From Talinum fruticosum (taxonomy: Eukaryota > Streptophyta > Magnoliopsida > Caryophyllales > Talinaceae), in NCBI GenBank assembly GCA_021018815.1, contig JAITYX010000086.1:2294001-2358000 (forward strand): 64,000 bases of DNA. The letters run 5' to 3'. A program made the translations under genes and the position numbers. The notes under the pieces were generated by a model. It searched no databases and was not told where the DNA came from. It saw only the letters and a list, made by a program, of their open reading frames with translations. This document shows, piece by piece, positions 33,240 to 44,611 of the stretch (its first letter is position 1; every line of letters begins with the position of its first letter).

Positions 33240-33840
33240 CCCCTTGCTTACCCTTTCCGGAGAGTGGCTCCTACCGGCTCCTGTAGGTGGGCCCAACTAG
33301 GCTTGATTGCCCGAGGATACGGTACATCCTCCCTCGTAGCACGCCATCTTGGGCTAAACCTTTCTGGTTCACTGAGTGGCGCAGGAATTCTGGTTGGTAT
33401 CCTTACCCGTGAAACCCATGGCGGACTAAATTTTAGACTACGTGTCACCATGTATCAAAACTCTTGAACTCTTTGACCGTAGACCTTTTAACTATTAGGT
33501 CACCTTCTCTACATTTTCATGCTTGAATGAGTGTGTTTGTTTTTTTAGATTTAATCTTCTACTTGTGAGCCTAAGGGATAGGTAAGGACGCTGAATAATC
33601 CTTGTATGGGTGTAAAAATAAAAAATCAAAATAAAATTTTGAGTCGGTCCAATTATGTGCATTTCAGCCAAAAGTCTAAATTTTTTTTCCTCAGTCCATT
33701 CATTTCATTTTTTATTAGCCCAAGACAAATATCATCTCAAAATAGGTGAGTGAAATCTTGCATTTCATTCTTTCATTAGCCAAAAATAAATTTCATCTCA
33801 ATTAAGGTGTTCATTCATTTTATTGTTTGCATTCCTCTTT
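33240..33840 (+). other. Tat leader, non-repetitive part (T2)
   Basis: Non-coding. It contains the GCATGCTTGAATGAGTGTG-type word (33520) and an ACCCATGGCGGACTA word (33413) that align with 20.01-20.14 kb in T1. Open frames of 67 codons on both strands at 33248-33467 overlap each other and have no motif. Confidence 0.6.
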
Positions 33841-34130
33841 TTGCATTTAGCCAAAGTCAAAGTCATCTTAAAATAGGTGAGTCCATATTTGCATTCCTCT
33901 TTTTTTGCATTTAGCCAAAGTCAAAATCATCTTAAAATAAGTGAGTCCATATTTGCATTCCTCTTTTTTTGCATTTAGCCAAAGTCAAAATCATCTTAAA
34001 ATAAGTGAGTCCATATTTGCATTCCTCTTTTTTTGCATTTAGCCAAAGTCAAAATCATCTTAAAATAAGTGAGTCCATATTTGCATTCCTCTTTTTGCAT
34101 TTAACCAAACTCAAATTCATCTCAATTAAG
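33841..34130 (+). repeat. 64-bp tandem repeats in Tat leader (T2)
   Basis: The unit CATTTAGCCAAAGTCAAAAT... starts at 33844, 33908, 33972, 34036 and 34098, steps of 64, 64, 64 and 62 bases, nearly identical. Looser copies with TTAGCCAAAA and ATCATCTCAAATTAGGTGAG extend from about 33700 to 34440. T1 has related repeats at 20.46-20.72 kb. Confidence 0.9.
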
Positions 34131-34792
34131 GTGAGTTCATTCATTTCATTTTGCATTAGCCAAAAATAAATTCATCCCAATTAAGGTGTCCATTCATTTT
34201 ATTCTTGAATTAGCCAAAATTAAATTCATCTCTAATTAGGAGAGTCTTTCCTTTGTATTAGCCAAATTAAAATTCATCTCTAATTAGGAAAGTCGTTCAT
34301 TTGCATCACCAAAAAAAAAAAAATCATCTCAAATTAGGTGAGTCTACTCTGCATTTTTATTTCAGATTTAGCCAAAACAAATTCATCTTCCATTAGGAAT
34401 AATCATCTATGCATTTCGAGTTCCGCATTAGCCAAATCATAAAATCATCCCAACTTAAGTCATGAGCATCGTTGCATACATTACATTCCATTTGTTTTGC
34501 ATGCCCTTATGTGCATCCAAATAAAAGAGCATATCATTTTCTTTTCTCCTAGGATCGGTCTTCCTCGGGTCAAGCACCTCAGCCCCATCTCCCTAAAAGT
34601 TCTTCCACGAGCCAATCCTCAGCGTACCCTTTTTGGGATACAGGATGAGGAAATCCTATACAAGTCGGGAGTCTTGGCGCGACCCATATAGGAAGTAAAA
34701 ATCTACTTCAACACCGACACGGTCAAAGCGATACGTCCCACATTAGCACGTACCACGGCAGATGCGTCCCGCATCTTTACTTGTCACACAAG

Positions 34793-35640
34793 TATGCCGC
34801 CCAAGGTCAAAACACAATCCTCCTCAAAAATGGCCAACCAGCTAGAGCAAACTCCCTCATGACCTTGTTCATGGAGTTTGTTGCTAAGCTAGAAGCTAGG
34901 CTTGATACCTATTATAAAATGATTGAGTTTATATCTGAATCCATTAGTTTCATTCGCAAAGAACTGGAGAGGAAATCAAAGTCCAAAGGGAAAGAAAAAG
35001 AAGGAGAAGGATCCTGCCTTGAACCTCAATCCAGGCCTCAATCCGATCCAGGAATAGATCCGATAGAGAAGATGTTGTGGGAGTCATCAATGTTTAACCA
35101 CCACTATCCGGCGAAGGGATTCACTTTAATCCCTAAAGGCAATCTACCCCTAAATTTACCATGCCTAATATCAAGTTTCATGGAACGGAGAACCCTCACC
35201 ATCATGTGAGAAACTTTGTAGAGGCAATGACTTTGAAAAATTTACCGGAAGACACTTATCACATCATCTTCCCTTGGACATTTGACATAGATGACATGAA
35301 GTGATACAGATGCTCTTGACCCACGCAAGGTCACAAGCTGGCAAGATCTTTGCAGGGAGTTCTTACACCAATACGCTAACAATATTGATCTACCTGTTAC
35401 TCTTCGGGATCTAGAATTCATCAAGCAAGGAGACGATGAGAGATTCAATGACTTCCTTACTCATTGGAGGGCGACGGTTGCCCACATGACCGTTCGACCA
35501 TCTAAGAAGGATCGAGTCGGAATCTTCATCAAGAACCTACAACTTGCCTATCATCGCCACCTGAAGTTCTTGCCTATCATGAACTTCAAAGTACTTAGAG
35601 ACGCTGGCATGCTCATATAAGAAAAGTAGCCATCCGACTA
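34793..35640 (+). pseudogene. Tat gypsy gag remnant (T2)
   Basis: The ATG at 34793 opens MPPKVKTQSSSKMANQLEQT, the best start I see; a TGA follows shortly. The +1 frame continues with a coiled-coil-like EFVAKLEARLDTYYKMIEF and KELERKSKSKGKEKEGEG to IDPIEKMLW (35.06 kb), shared with T1. Next come a PNLPCLISSF-type block and TYHIIFPW (35.26 kb). Further fragments TFDIDDMK and ITRSLQGVL-like continue to about 35640. The zinc-knuckle part seen in T1 is missing. Particle protein, inactive. Confidence 0.75.
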
Positions 35641-35689
35641 GAAGATCATCCAATAAGGCCACTACTCATCAAGGATGCGAATAAAGCCT

Positions 35690-37469
35690 CGCATTTCCCT
35701 TTTCCATATCTATTATGTGTCGTTATTTGCTTTGTCCCTTTTTCATTATCCATTGTATTTTCTTTTCCTGTCTTCCAAAAATTTTAAAAAATAAAACCAA
35801 ATCAGCTATTCCTTTTTGAACTACAAAGGCTCGATTTCCATTATAGTGGATACGTAGGAAGCCCATGAGGTTCGACTCCAAACCTAATCTTGATCCTAGT
35901 TTCCATTTCCAATCTCCCAAATTCAAAGCCAATTTACCTTACTCCAAAAGAGTAGAAACCCATTGGGAAAATGCATCGAATCATCAAGAAGCATGCTAGT
36001 CAAGTTCAAGCATCAAATTATTAGAAGCACGAGTTCATCAACGACAGCGAGTACATCACGGTTCGTGCGACCTACCCTTCTTTAGACTTTACTTTAGGCG
36101 AGTGAGGGCTAAAATGCAATTTTATCTTCGTCTTTTTGAAATTTTTACATCATCTTAATAAAAGAATGCATTTGTTCTTAGAATAGAGTCTTGCATACAC
36201 CTCCTTTGAATGAGTCAAACTCCTAAAAATACAAAAATTAAATAACAAAGCACCTTACAAGGAATTATTCAATCAAGCGAGCATCGAGCATCAAGAAACA
36301 TCAACAAGCATCGAGCATCCAATCAGCATTAAGATCGTAGAGGTTATACAACCACAATAACTACAAGAACACCACAAATCGTCTACCTTACAAAGGAGCT
36401 ATTAGCACGAAACTAAAAGCTCAAATTTTGAATGAGGCATATCACCTCGGGAACATAATATTTTCAAGCAAGCGAGACTTCGAGTCATCCAACGACCAAA
36501 TCTTTACAAAAATTTCTACATAAAGGTAAGCATCCATTCCTATTTCGACTAATGTAGATACAAGTTGAATCTCAAGCCCAACAGCTATCAATGTTTAAAC
36601 ACAAATCGGTCGAACTTTAGGCCTAGCAGTGGTCAAGGTTCAAACACAAATCGGTCGAGCTTCGAGGCCTTGGAGCGGTGAAGGTTCGAGACACAACTCG
36701 GTCAAGCTTTAAGCCCAGACAACGGTCAAGGTTCGGACATAACTCGGTCGAACTTTAAGCCCAATAACGGTCAAGGTTTAGACACCTTAGTCAAGCTTCG
36801 GGCCTAACGACGGTCAAGGTTCGAGACACAACTCAATCGAGCTTCGGACTTAGCAGCGGTTAAGGTTCGGACATAACTCGGTCGAGCTTTAGGCCTAAGC
36901 GTGGTCAAGGTTCGAGGCATCAATCTCTCCGTCGAGCTTCAAGCCCAACATCGGTCAAGGTTTAGACATCAAAGATAGGCTTCGGGACCACACCATGGCT
37001 AAGTCAAGGAACCATACTTGAAACATGAGTCTGGTTACAAATTATCTTTAGGTAACACTTGAAACTATTTACATTTAATTATTAACTAAGGAAACTGTTA
37101 GTACAAAAATTTTAGCCAAGCTTCCGCAGTGGTCAAGGTCGGGATACCCTTAACCGAATCCCCAATGGTCAAGTTCAAGCACCCCCGACTAGACTTCGGA
37201 CTTTACTACCCGAGTCTAGTTCAAGCTCCCTGCCAAGCTTCGGACTAAGCCCATGGTCAAATTTGAGCACACCAATTCAAACTTCGGGTCTCTAGCGGCC
37301 AAGTTCAGGAATCAACAACCTGGACTTCGGACTTCATCGATCAAGTCCCGGCCCATCAAAAGCTACTTAATTTCGGACTGAATGAATTCAATTAGATTCT
37401 AAAACAACGCCGAGTACCAGGTAAGTACCCTTTAGTATACGCTTTGACCTTCGTCTTTCGGACTCGGTC
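35690..37469 (+). other. Tat 3' non-coding region (T2)
   Basis: It begins with T-rich sequence, then GAACTACAAAGGCTCGATTT and GTGGATACGTAGGAAGCCCA (35819-35865), a recurrent block of plant Tat elements. Then come A-rich spacer, a minisatellite (36585-36985), repeated CAAGTTC and CTTCGGACT words to 37380, and the CTTCGTCTTTCGGACTCGG pre-LTR end shared with 10.36 kb. No coding frame is seen. Confidence 0.65.
36585..36985 (+). repeat. 44-47-bp minisatellite in Tat 3' region
   Basis: About eight diverged units built on CGGTCAAGGTTCGGACA and ACTCGGTCGAGCTTTAAGCC, with unit starts near 36629, 36674, 36722, 36768, 36811, 36856, 36901 and 36951. Related CTTCGGACT/GGTCAAG words continue in looser form to about 37370. 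Confidence 0.85.
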
Positions 37470-37480
37470 AAAGTGGGGGT
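37470..37480 (+). other. gypsy polypurine tract (T2)
   Basis: AAAGTGGGGG, four bases before the LTR-B start CGTAGACAC. The same layout occurs at 10385-10399. Confidence 0.75.
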
Positions 37481-37484
37481 TAAT

Positions 37485-40136
37485 CGTAGACACTGAAACC
37501 GTCGTCCTTTTCTTTGTTTTTTATTTGTTGGCTCGAGTCTTGTTTGAGGAGTTGGATCTTGGTCCGTATTTGATTGGTGTGACGAAGCCAATAAACCACA
37601 AAGAACCGTCAACACCACATAAATAGCCTTTTTCCATGGGTCGATCTAAAAATCCCATTTTACGTCGGACAATCCAAAACCGAGCCAAGCTTTCGGAGAC
37701 AACGCAGTTCAATGTTGTGTATCGGGAAATCCCAAGTTCGGAATAATACATTTTACTTTAGTATAATAAGACAAGGACCTATAGAACTCAAGACGATGTT
37801 AGACGTTGCATTTCATGATCACGAGAAACAAAGTGCTTGTGTTTAAGCGCTCGGACAGTCCGCTCAAGACTAGGAGCCTATAATTGATTTGAATGCCCAA
37901 TATGGCTGGCACCCCTTATCGTAATCGAACTCAAAACACGAGTGTTTTGACCTAGAGACATCACGAAAGGGCACAAAACCCTAGAAGACCACCCATGACC
38001 GGCGCCTTCTACCGTACGTGTTGCCTCAAAGCGGTGTGTTTCAACTTACGGACTTACGGGGTAGCACACTAGGCCAAGAAACCCTAGGCAACACCGGTTG
38101 TCGGCGCCTGCCTCCCTTCATTTACCGGGTTCTATTCAATTTTATCCTTTGCTTTATCCAGTCGTATCACTTTGATCTTGGCCGGTTTTTGTCGCTAGCT
38201 TGGAATGGTCGATCGAGCTAACCCTAGATCATTCCTTCACATAACATCTCCCTATAAATAGAGAGCCTTAGCTATCATAATTCCAATGGCTCAACCATCA
38301 ATGTTATTCTATTGAAATTCGCCGAAGAGCTATTGAATACTCTATTCTTTATTCTGATCTCTTCGTCCCTTTTCGACCTCTTCCCACTCTTCCCTTCATT
38401 ATAACGCCATTTACCTACCTATCTCCAAAAAACTCACAAAAGCCCCTTTCAATTCACCACCGTCACATCAAGATATCTAGATCCAAGATCCTGATCAGCA
38501 AGTGGGACACCCTGCGAGCATAGATCAAGTTTTCAAAATAGTTTATTTCATTTATATGTTTTATTTATCGCTTTCCTTATTGTGCATTCGAGATTTATCG
38601 CTTTTAATTCCTCCCGCCCGATGTAATCATTCAGATTTCTCGCTTTTCTTTTGTGTATCACTTTCATTATCGCTTTTCTTTATTCCTTTCTTTATTAGGC
38701 CTTGGTTGATTTAATTTCGCTTCACATGTTGTTGTATGCTTCGTTTACATCATTTTAAATTCACTACTCGAACTACTAATGGTCGTCTTCGAACGGGTAG
38801 AACAGAAGGGTTTATCCCTACATTTCGTACCCTCGCCCCGAATCCGATTCTCGGTTCAAAGACCGATGGAGTCATTTCTAGCCTCTTCTTGTCTTAGTTT
38901 TCCCATAGTAAGATTAGAAGAACAAATTTTTACTTTTGTTTTTGTTAGTTTTTCTTTCCTAAAAGCGACTGGCAACTTCTCTTTTACTTTAATTCTATTG
39001 CATTGCATCTCGATTTTTCTCACTATAGGATAAAACAAAGAAGGGATTTCGGATCTGCCAGCCGGGCCAAAAGCCAAGGCTAAATTACTTGATCACGACC
39101 ATCGGCTCTGTATAGCGTTGGCTTTGGCCGGCGCCGGACAGCTAGTGGGTGAGGCTTCGGACCAGATTGGTGTTTTCACATCGATCCGGCCTTGAAGCTT
39201 CATGGCGATTTGAAACCCTAATTTCTATATTTCGTTCCGTTAATAAATAACATCTTGGGACTTTTTAAAATAATTGTTAAAATAAAAGGTTAATAAAATC
39301 GCCATTTGACTTTGACTAATTTGCTTTAACTACATTTAATAAAATTGAAAAATCTTAATTAAAGGTTCATCCCTAAATTTCTAAATCGACTTTTTAAAAC
39401 CATCTTCAAAATCAATCTTTAAAAAAGAAACCCGAAACAAGTGGGGAATCTCAGCGGGCCTCGGCCGGCCGTGGGTTCTACGAGAACCGGTTTGGACCGA
39501 GAGCCAAACCAGGTTATTAGCGGGTGCCGATGAGAGTCGGTATTGACATTATAGGGTCGAGATTCAAAAATCGGTATCGGTCCTAGAGCCCCGTTATCAT
39601 AAAATAACTTGAATTTTCCTATTCTTAAATAAGAAATGTTGAGAAGCAATCGGGAGAAATAAAAGCGAAAAAGAAAGAGTTGCCAGTTAGTTTTTAAAAA
39701 TAAAACTTGACAAAAATAAAGAAAATACTCTTCTAATTTTAGTACGGAAAAACTAAGCTTGAAAGAGGTTTAAAATAATTACTCTGTCGGTGTAAGCTGG
39801 AGAATCCGATGTTCGCAGTGAAGGTACGAAATGAAGAGATAAGCTCTCCATTCTAGCCTTCAACATATGACCTTTACTAGTTCAAGTTGTTAGTTAAAAA
39901 ACATTTTTATCATTCAAGCATACAACATGTAAAGTTCGGAAATTAAATCAACCGAAGCATGTTAAACAAGGTATAAATAGTACGTAAGAATGCATTAAAG
40001 GAAACCATTAAAGAAAAGTGAAAAGGAAAGCGAGAAATAAAGTTACAGTGGGCGGGAAAGAATTTAAGAGCGGTTACATCTTTGATCGACAATACGGTAA
40101 TCATTAAAAGGCATTGCGAAAATAAAGAAGTCTATC
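37485..40136 (+). repeat. LTR-B of Tat element T2, right end lost
   Basis: It starts CGTAGACACTGAAACCGTC after a polypurine tract. The first 600 bp align with the fragment at 28327-28917. A TATA box lies at 38253. The part at 39660-39850 (GAGTTGCCAGTTAGTTTTT... CGGTGTAAGCTGGAGAATCC) is a common block of plant Tat-type LTRs or leaders, so the LTR/leader limit inside 39.2-40.1 kb is unsure. It is cut at about 40136 by the 5'-truncated LTR of S7. Its open frames (38018-39077) lack motifs. Confidence 0.65.
38253..38261 (+). promoter_or_regulatory. LTR-B TATA box
   Basis: TATAAATAG in ATCTCCC-TATAAATAG-AGAGCC, about 770 bases into the LTR, a likely transcription start region. Confidence 0.55.
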
Positions 40137-41495
40137 CGAGTTTTCATTACGTTCGACCCACTCGAAAGCACTTTCTTGCATATCTCTCATGACTGTGCTT
40201 CGACTCACTCGGACATCACTCAAAAGTATCATATGAATAAATAATTTGTCTAACTCAATTATTGTGAGCACCGACTTCTTATTCCAAGTTAAAATAAATT
40301 ACCCGGTTAATTCTATGTTTTAAGTCGATCTATTTACGGAGATTTATTTGTTGGATCAAGTTCATGTATCCTAATATTTTATTCTTTCTAACTTGATCAT
40401 TTAAGGATTGACTCAAAATGGAATCTAAACCTAATGGATATTAGACTCGAGAATGTTCCATTGTTTTTGGCCAAAGATAATTAAATGCTTAATTACTCTT
40501 ATTTAATTATTATATGTGCCTAATCTTGGACCAAAGTATTTTTATACTTTGAGTACCACTTTGATTTTCTTTTGTAGGTTGTTTAAACAATTCTAATCTA
40601 TTTTTGAAGTACAAAAGCAATCGATTTCTAGCCTTTAAACACCAGCAGACAGTAAAACCACTATTTATGGACATGGCTTAGACACCGCGTTAGGGTAGTT
40701 TGTTTCCAAAGCTGGAAAACTGCAACTTTGAGTCTAACCTTTGTTTCCACCTCAGTTTTCAATCACCACTAGATGATTGGACCATCTTTTGGAGACAAGA
40801 GCGAGTTGCACAACGTTGACATCCCAGCGGATCATTTATGAGTAAATAAGAATGGCCATTGCAACAGCTAGTGAAGATCACAAGTCCAGAACCGGACCCA
40901 ATAGTCATTCCGCCTGGGTGCTTATAAATATAAGCCACTTTGTAAGACTTGAAGATTGTCCTTGAACATATTATTTAACACTTAGTTAGTGCATTCTTAC
41001 TCAATCTCCTACTTACAACTTCAAATCTATAATTCTTAGTTTTTGAGTTGTAAAGAAAGTCTTGCGATCACTTACACTCTTTTCATACTTTTTATGTAAG
41101 TCCCTTGATTGAGTTATAAGGGTTAACTCAACTTAGTTGTTCATGATTATAAGGGTTAACTCGGTCAGAAAGTACTAGATCACATAAGGGAACTTCGAGT
41201 CTAGGAAACAATTATAAAGGAATTGTCTAAGGGAGCAATTCGGTTAGAGTAAGTCTTTTGTAGTTGAGGATTCAATTAGTGGATTTGACTTGGTGCTTGG
41301 ATTAACACTGTCCAGTGGTTTTCTACCCCAAGAAGGTTTATATATACTTCGTTTGTCTATCTTTCGAGTTCAATATAGACTCAAAATCTGCTTTTGCTCA
41401 CTTATGTGGAAAAAGGGTCTAATTTTATTTAAAATATTCCATCACCCTATTCACCCCCTCTAGGGTGACTTAATCTCTCCAAGAGCAAACCTTAA
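40137..41495 (+). repeat. Sirevirus 5' LTR (S7), 5'-truncated
   Basis: It aligns with S6 from about base 150 on: ACTCACTCGGACATCACTC at 40205, CTTGGACCAAAGTATTTTTA at 40517, TATAAATATA at 40923, GGGTTAACTCAACTTAG at 41128, and the end GAGCAAACCTTAA at 41495. A primer-binding site follows, which proves a 5' LTR. Confidence 0.85.
40923..40932 (+). promoter_or_regulatory. LTR TATA box (S7)
   Basis: TATAAATATA followed by AGCCACTTTGTAAGACTTG, conserved with S2, S5 and S6. Confidence 0.6.
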
Positions 41496-41497
41496 AT

Positions 41498-41508
41498 TCG
41501 TATCGAGC
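41498..41508 (+). other. primer-binding site (S7)
   Basis: TCGTATCGAGC two bases after the LTR end. S8 has TGGTATCGAGC at the same place (minus, 52094-52084). Both resemble the complement of the initiator-methionine tRNA 3' end used by Sireviruses. Confidence 0.7.
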
Positions 41509-41553
41509 CTAGCCTTTCAAGAGGATCTCATGATCGAAAGGTATAAAGATCAA

Positions 41554-42742
41554 ATGGCTTAAAACAATGGAGAGTTTGATGAAGGAAGATCATCTAGCAG
41601 ACCACCCAAGTTGAAGTGGTCAAACTTTGCACATTGGAAGAAGATGATGGAATGCTTCTTGATGGATAATAATGAAGATGTCCGGAACATCATCCACGAT
41701 GGGAACTACAATCCAATGAAGATGGAAGGTGTAAGATTTCTTACTAACGACAAATCTAATTACACCACTGAAGAAACAAAGAAGATTAGAAAGTACTTCA
41801 AAGCTATGAACACACTGATGTGTGCCATCGGCTCGAGAAGAGTACAATAGGGTCTCTGCCTATGACACAACCAAAGAAGGGTGGGACGCTCTTGTCAACA
41901 ACTATGAAGGAACAAATCAAACAGGCGAAGACATGTCAATATCTTCGCAAGTATGAGTTGTTCATGAGAGAACCTGAACAGAACACCACTCGGATGTACG
42001 CTCGGTTCACGAGAGATTACTAACAATCTCAAGTCTCTGGGTAGAAAGATCTCACACAAGGAAATGGTGAGAAAAATTCGAGAAGTCTACCAAAGTGAAA
42101 ATGGGGTCCTGAGATGAAAGTCATTGAAGAGGCTCATAACCTGTCTCAACTAAAGCTAAACGAGCTCATTGGGAAGTTGCTTACGCATGAGATTCATCCG
42201 GAAGAAGAGGATGTCGAGATCAGCACCAAAAAGAATATTGCGCTAAAAGCCGAAAAAGGAGACGTTAAAGTCTAACCTTTTCAAAATTAGAAGAGGATCC
42301 CATGGCACTCATTGCTCGAGGCTTTAAAAAGATGATGAAGTACAAGAAGTGGCAAAAGAGGCCAAAGGAAGAGTTCTATAAGAAAGATAAGAAGGATAGA
42401 AAAGGTAAATAGTCAACCCCTTCCAAGTTATCTATAACTAAGAACTCTGGTTGCTTTGAATGTGCCAGCAAGGAGCACATAGTCAAGGATTGTCCGAAGA
42501 GAAAGAAGGACAGAAAGAACAAAAAGGCTATGATGGCTACCTGGAGTGATGATGAGCCATCTGAAGAAAATGATTTTGATGACTCAAATTGTCTTATGGC
42601 ACTAACAAACTCGGAAGCTGAATCTTTGTCGGACGATGACAACTCGGATATTGAGGCGACAAGTTCTCGGGAGGTAATTGAATACTTCCTTAAGTTCTCC
42701 AAAGTTGATTTAGCCAGATATATTACTTGGTTACAATGTTGA
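41554..42742 (+). pseudogene. Sirevirus gag remnant with CCHC knuckle (S7)
   Basis: The ATG at 41554 is followed by GCT and then TAA (41560-41562); the frame continues NNGEFDEGRSSSRPPK. KWSNFAHWKKMMECFLMDN opens the UBN2-type gag domain (41611), broken at 41847 and continued in another frame (KYELFMREPEQNTTRMYARF, 41950-42010). The zinc knuckle CFECASKEHIVKDC lies at about 42453-42494 with all four ligands (CX2CX4HX4C). An acidic extension follows (MMATWSDDEPSEENDFDD from 42530). It forms the particle and binds RNA. The early TAA is shared with S8. Confidence 0.85.
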
Positions 42743-43059
42743 AGAGGAATCTAATTCTTATTCTAGTCTTTTCAAAAGTAGTTCCAAAGCGCAAAGTTCG
42801 GAAAAGGGTGAGCATGGTCCTATTCAATATCATCAAAAGAGGACTGAGCCTGTACCACTTTATAGGAGAAAGCCATCTCCACCTTTTTACAAAAAGAAAG
42901 GTTTTTCAAAGAAAAGAGACACATACTCCGTTTCCTAGAAAGAAGACTTAGAATCAAACCGGACCCAAATTCATTCAAATTTGGGTTCCCAAAAGTGTTC
43001 TTCCTTAGAGAAAGACCACAATAAGAAAGTTACTAGGTTTGTAAAAGGAAGTGAGAAGG

Positions 43060-43985
43060 GTTAGTTTGTTTCTATTTTGTAGGTGACTCATAAACAAAAG
43101 GGTCACTGATACTTAGACAGTGGTTACTCATGCCATATGTCCGGAGATTCAATGCTCTTCTTAGAAGAAGATCCGAAAGGACGAAGAGTCGCATTTGGAG
43201 ATAATAGCACGAGGCAACATAGTAGGGATTAGCAAGATTGGTCAAGGAAACAACTCGGTTAGTCACGTCTACCTTGTAAAAGGACTTAAGTACAATCTCG
43301 TTAGCTTTTTCCAGCTATGTGACAAAGGCCAATAGGTAAGGTTCACTCGGAAAAACTATTATATTTCTAATGAAGTCACCAAAGAGACAGAGCTCTCAAG
43401 TCCGAGATCAAGTAACCCTTATACTATCCTATTGTCGATTCAAGCTTGAATTTATCATGCTTGAAATCATCTTTCTGGGTTACTCATTTCATAGTAAAGC
43501 CTATCGTGTGTTTAACAAAAGGACTAACAAAGTGGAAGAAAGTATCCATGTTGTCTTTAATGAGATTCAAGGCTCTTCTTAGAAGAAGATCCGAAACGAG
43601 GCGAGTCACATTTGGAGACAATAGCAAAGGCAAGATAGTAGGGATTGGCAAGATTGGTCAAGGAAACAACTCGAGACAGTCCAGTCTACCTTATAAAAGG
43701 ACTTAAGTACAATCTCCTTAGCATTTCTCAGCTATGTGACAAAGGCCAATAGGTAAGGTTCACTCGGACAAACTGCTATATTTCTAATGCAGTCACCAAA
43801 GAGACAGAGCTCTCGAGTCCGAGGTCGAGTAACACTTATACTAGCCCACTTTCGATTCAAGTTAGAATTTATCATGCTTGAAAGCATCTTTATGGGTTAC
43901 TCATTTCATAGTAAAGCTTATCTTATGTTTAACAAAAGGACTAACAAAGTGGAAGAAAGTATCCACCATGTCTTTGATGAGATTG
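43060..43985 (+). pseudogene. Sirevirus protease and integrase remnant (S7), with duplication
   Basis: Near 43106 YLDSGYSCHMSGD carries the copia protease active site DSG. Next come the pre-integrase block (GDNS...IVGI...LVKGLKYNL.S) and VTKETELSS (43376). The frame then jumps to FIMLEIIFLGYSFHSKAYRV and TNKVEESIHVVF (43450-43560), the integrase C-terminus. The catalytic core between them is deleted. The whole block from LFLEEDPK to VEESIH is repeated at 43563-43985, so the deletion came before the duplication. Open frames at 43370-44005 belong to this. Confidence 0.85.
43151..43985 (+). repeat. direct tandem duplication of about 415 bp inside pol (S7)
   Basis: CTCTTCTTAGAAGAAGATCC at 43151 recurs at 43571. 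The two units run in parallel through CACCAAAGAGACAGAGCTCTC (43377; 43795) and AACAAAAGGACTAACAAAGTGG (43513; 43932). They differ by scattered substitutions. Confidence 0.9.
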
Positions 43986-44169
43986 ATCTTTGCAGGATAA
44001 GATAGAGATAAAGGTGACCATGTTGAAGTTGAGCTCGGAAAGAGTCAAAACAGAAGAACTGAGGTAACTCGGAATGAGGAAACTCATAACGAGCCAACTC
44101 ATAATATTGTGACTTAGAATGAATAAGTGAAAGAGCCAGCTCATAATGTTGAATAACAAGCCAATTTGA

Positions 44170-44611
44170 ACTCGATGTTCTTTGCATAATATCTGCGTAT
44201 TCTTTGCATTCATATCATTAACAGAACCTAAGAATACACTACATGCCCTAAATGAAAGTGAATGGGTACAGGCCATGCAAGATGAGATTAATCAATTTGA
44301 AAGAAACCAAGTCTCGACAACGATACAACGACCTTCGACCAACCGAGTAATAGGAACCAAATAGGTTTTCAAGAGCAAACTGGATGAGGAAGGGTTGGTA
44401 GTCAGATATAATGCTAGACTAGTTGCTTAAGGATATAACTAAGAGGAAGGAATTGATTGTGGGGAAACCTTTGCACTGTTCGAGGATTAAGGCAATTAGA
44501 ATTCTCTTAGCATTTACATCGGCATGAACTTCAAGCTTTATCAAATGGATGGAAAATGTACATTTCTTAATGGCTTTATTAAAGAAGAAGTATATGTTGA
44601 GCAAACCCCTA
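44170..44611 (+). pseudogene. copia reverse transcriptase N-terminal remnant (S7)
   Basis: FFAFISLTEPKNTLHALNES (44205) and VQAMQDEINQFERNQV, then VIGTK*VFKSKLDEEGLVVR (44346), a decayed middle, and KLYQMDGKCTFLNGFIKEEV to YVEQTP at 44611. RT motifs beyond this, including YVDD, are missing because S8 starts here. One stop replaces W in the K(W)VF motif. Confidence 0.85.

Larger units (their letters stand above)
31632..40136 (+). mobile_element. Tat-type gypsy T2, internally deleted, with nested solo LTR
   Basis: Leader (31632-31734 and 33240-34780, split by solo LTR S6), gag (34.79-35.64 kb), then directly the 3' region (from about 35690), polypurine tract (37470-37480) and LTR-B (37485 to about 40136). 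Protease, RT, RNase H and integrase are absent, so this is an internally deleted, non-autonomous-looking copy. The GGATACGTAGG(A)AGCCCA block (35848) is a hallmark of Tat-type 3' regions. The 5' LTR is missing and the LTR on the right is cut by S7. Confidence 0.72.
40137..44611 (+). mobile_element. Sirevirus-type copia S7 (5' LTR to RT)
   Basis: A 5' LTR lacking its first ~150 bp (40137-41495), primer-binding site (41498), gag with zinc knuckle (41.55-42.52 kb), acidic gag extension, protease and integrase N-terminus with a tandem duplication (43.06-43.99), then RT to 44611, where the S8 LTR begins in inverted orientation. The integrase core is deleted. The copy stops inside RT at a readable YVEQTP motif. 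Confidence 0.85.

Noticed and set aside
33841..34130. Regularly spaced repeats as a possible CRISPR array
   Set aside because: The 64-base units are directly contiguous without unique spacers, lie in a plant gypsy leader, and have diverged copies in T1.
36585..36985. Centromeric satellite
   Set aside because: Only about eight diverged 44-47-base units, placed within a Tat 3' region next to its LTR.
38018..39077. Several 67-84-codon frames
   Set aside because: Located inside LTR-B, Ser/Phe/Leu-rich, not conserved in the other LTR-B pieces.
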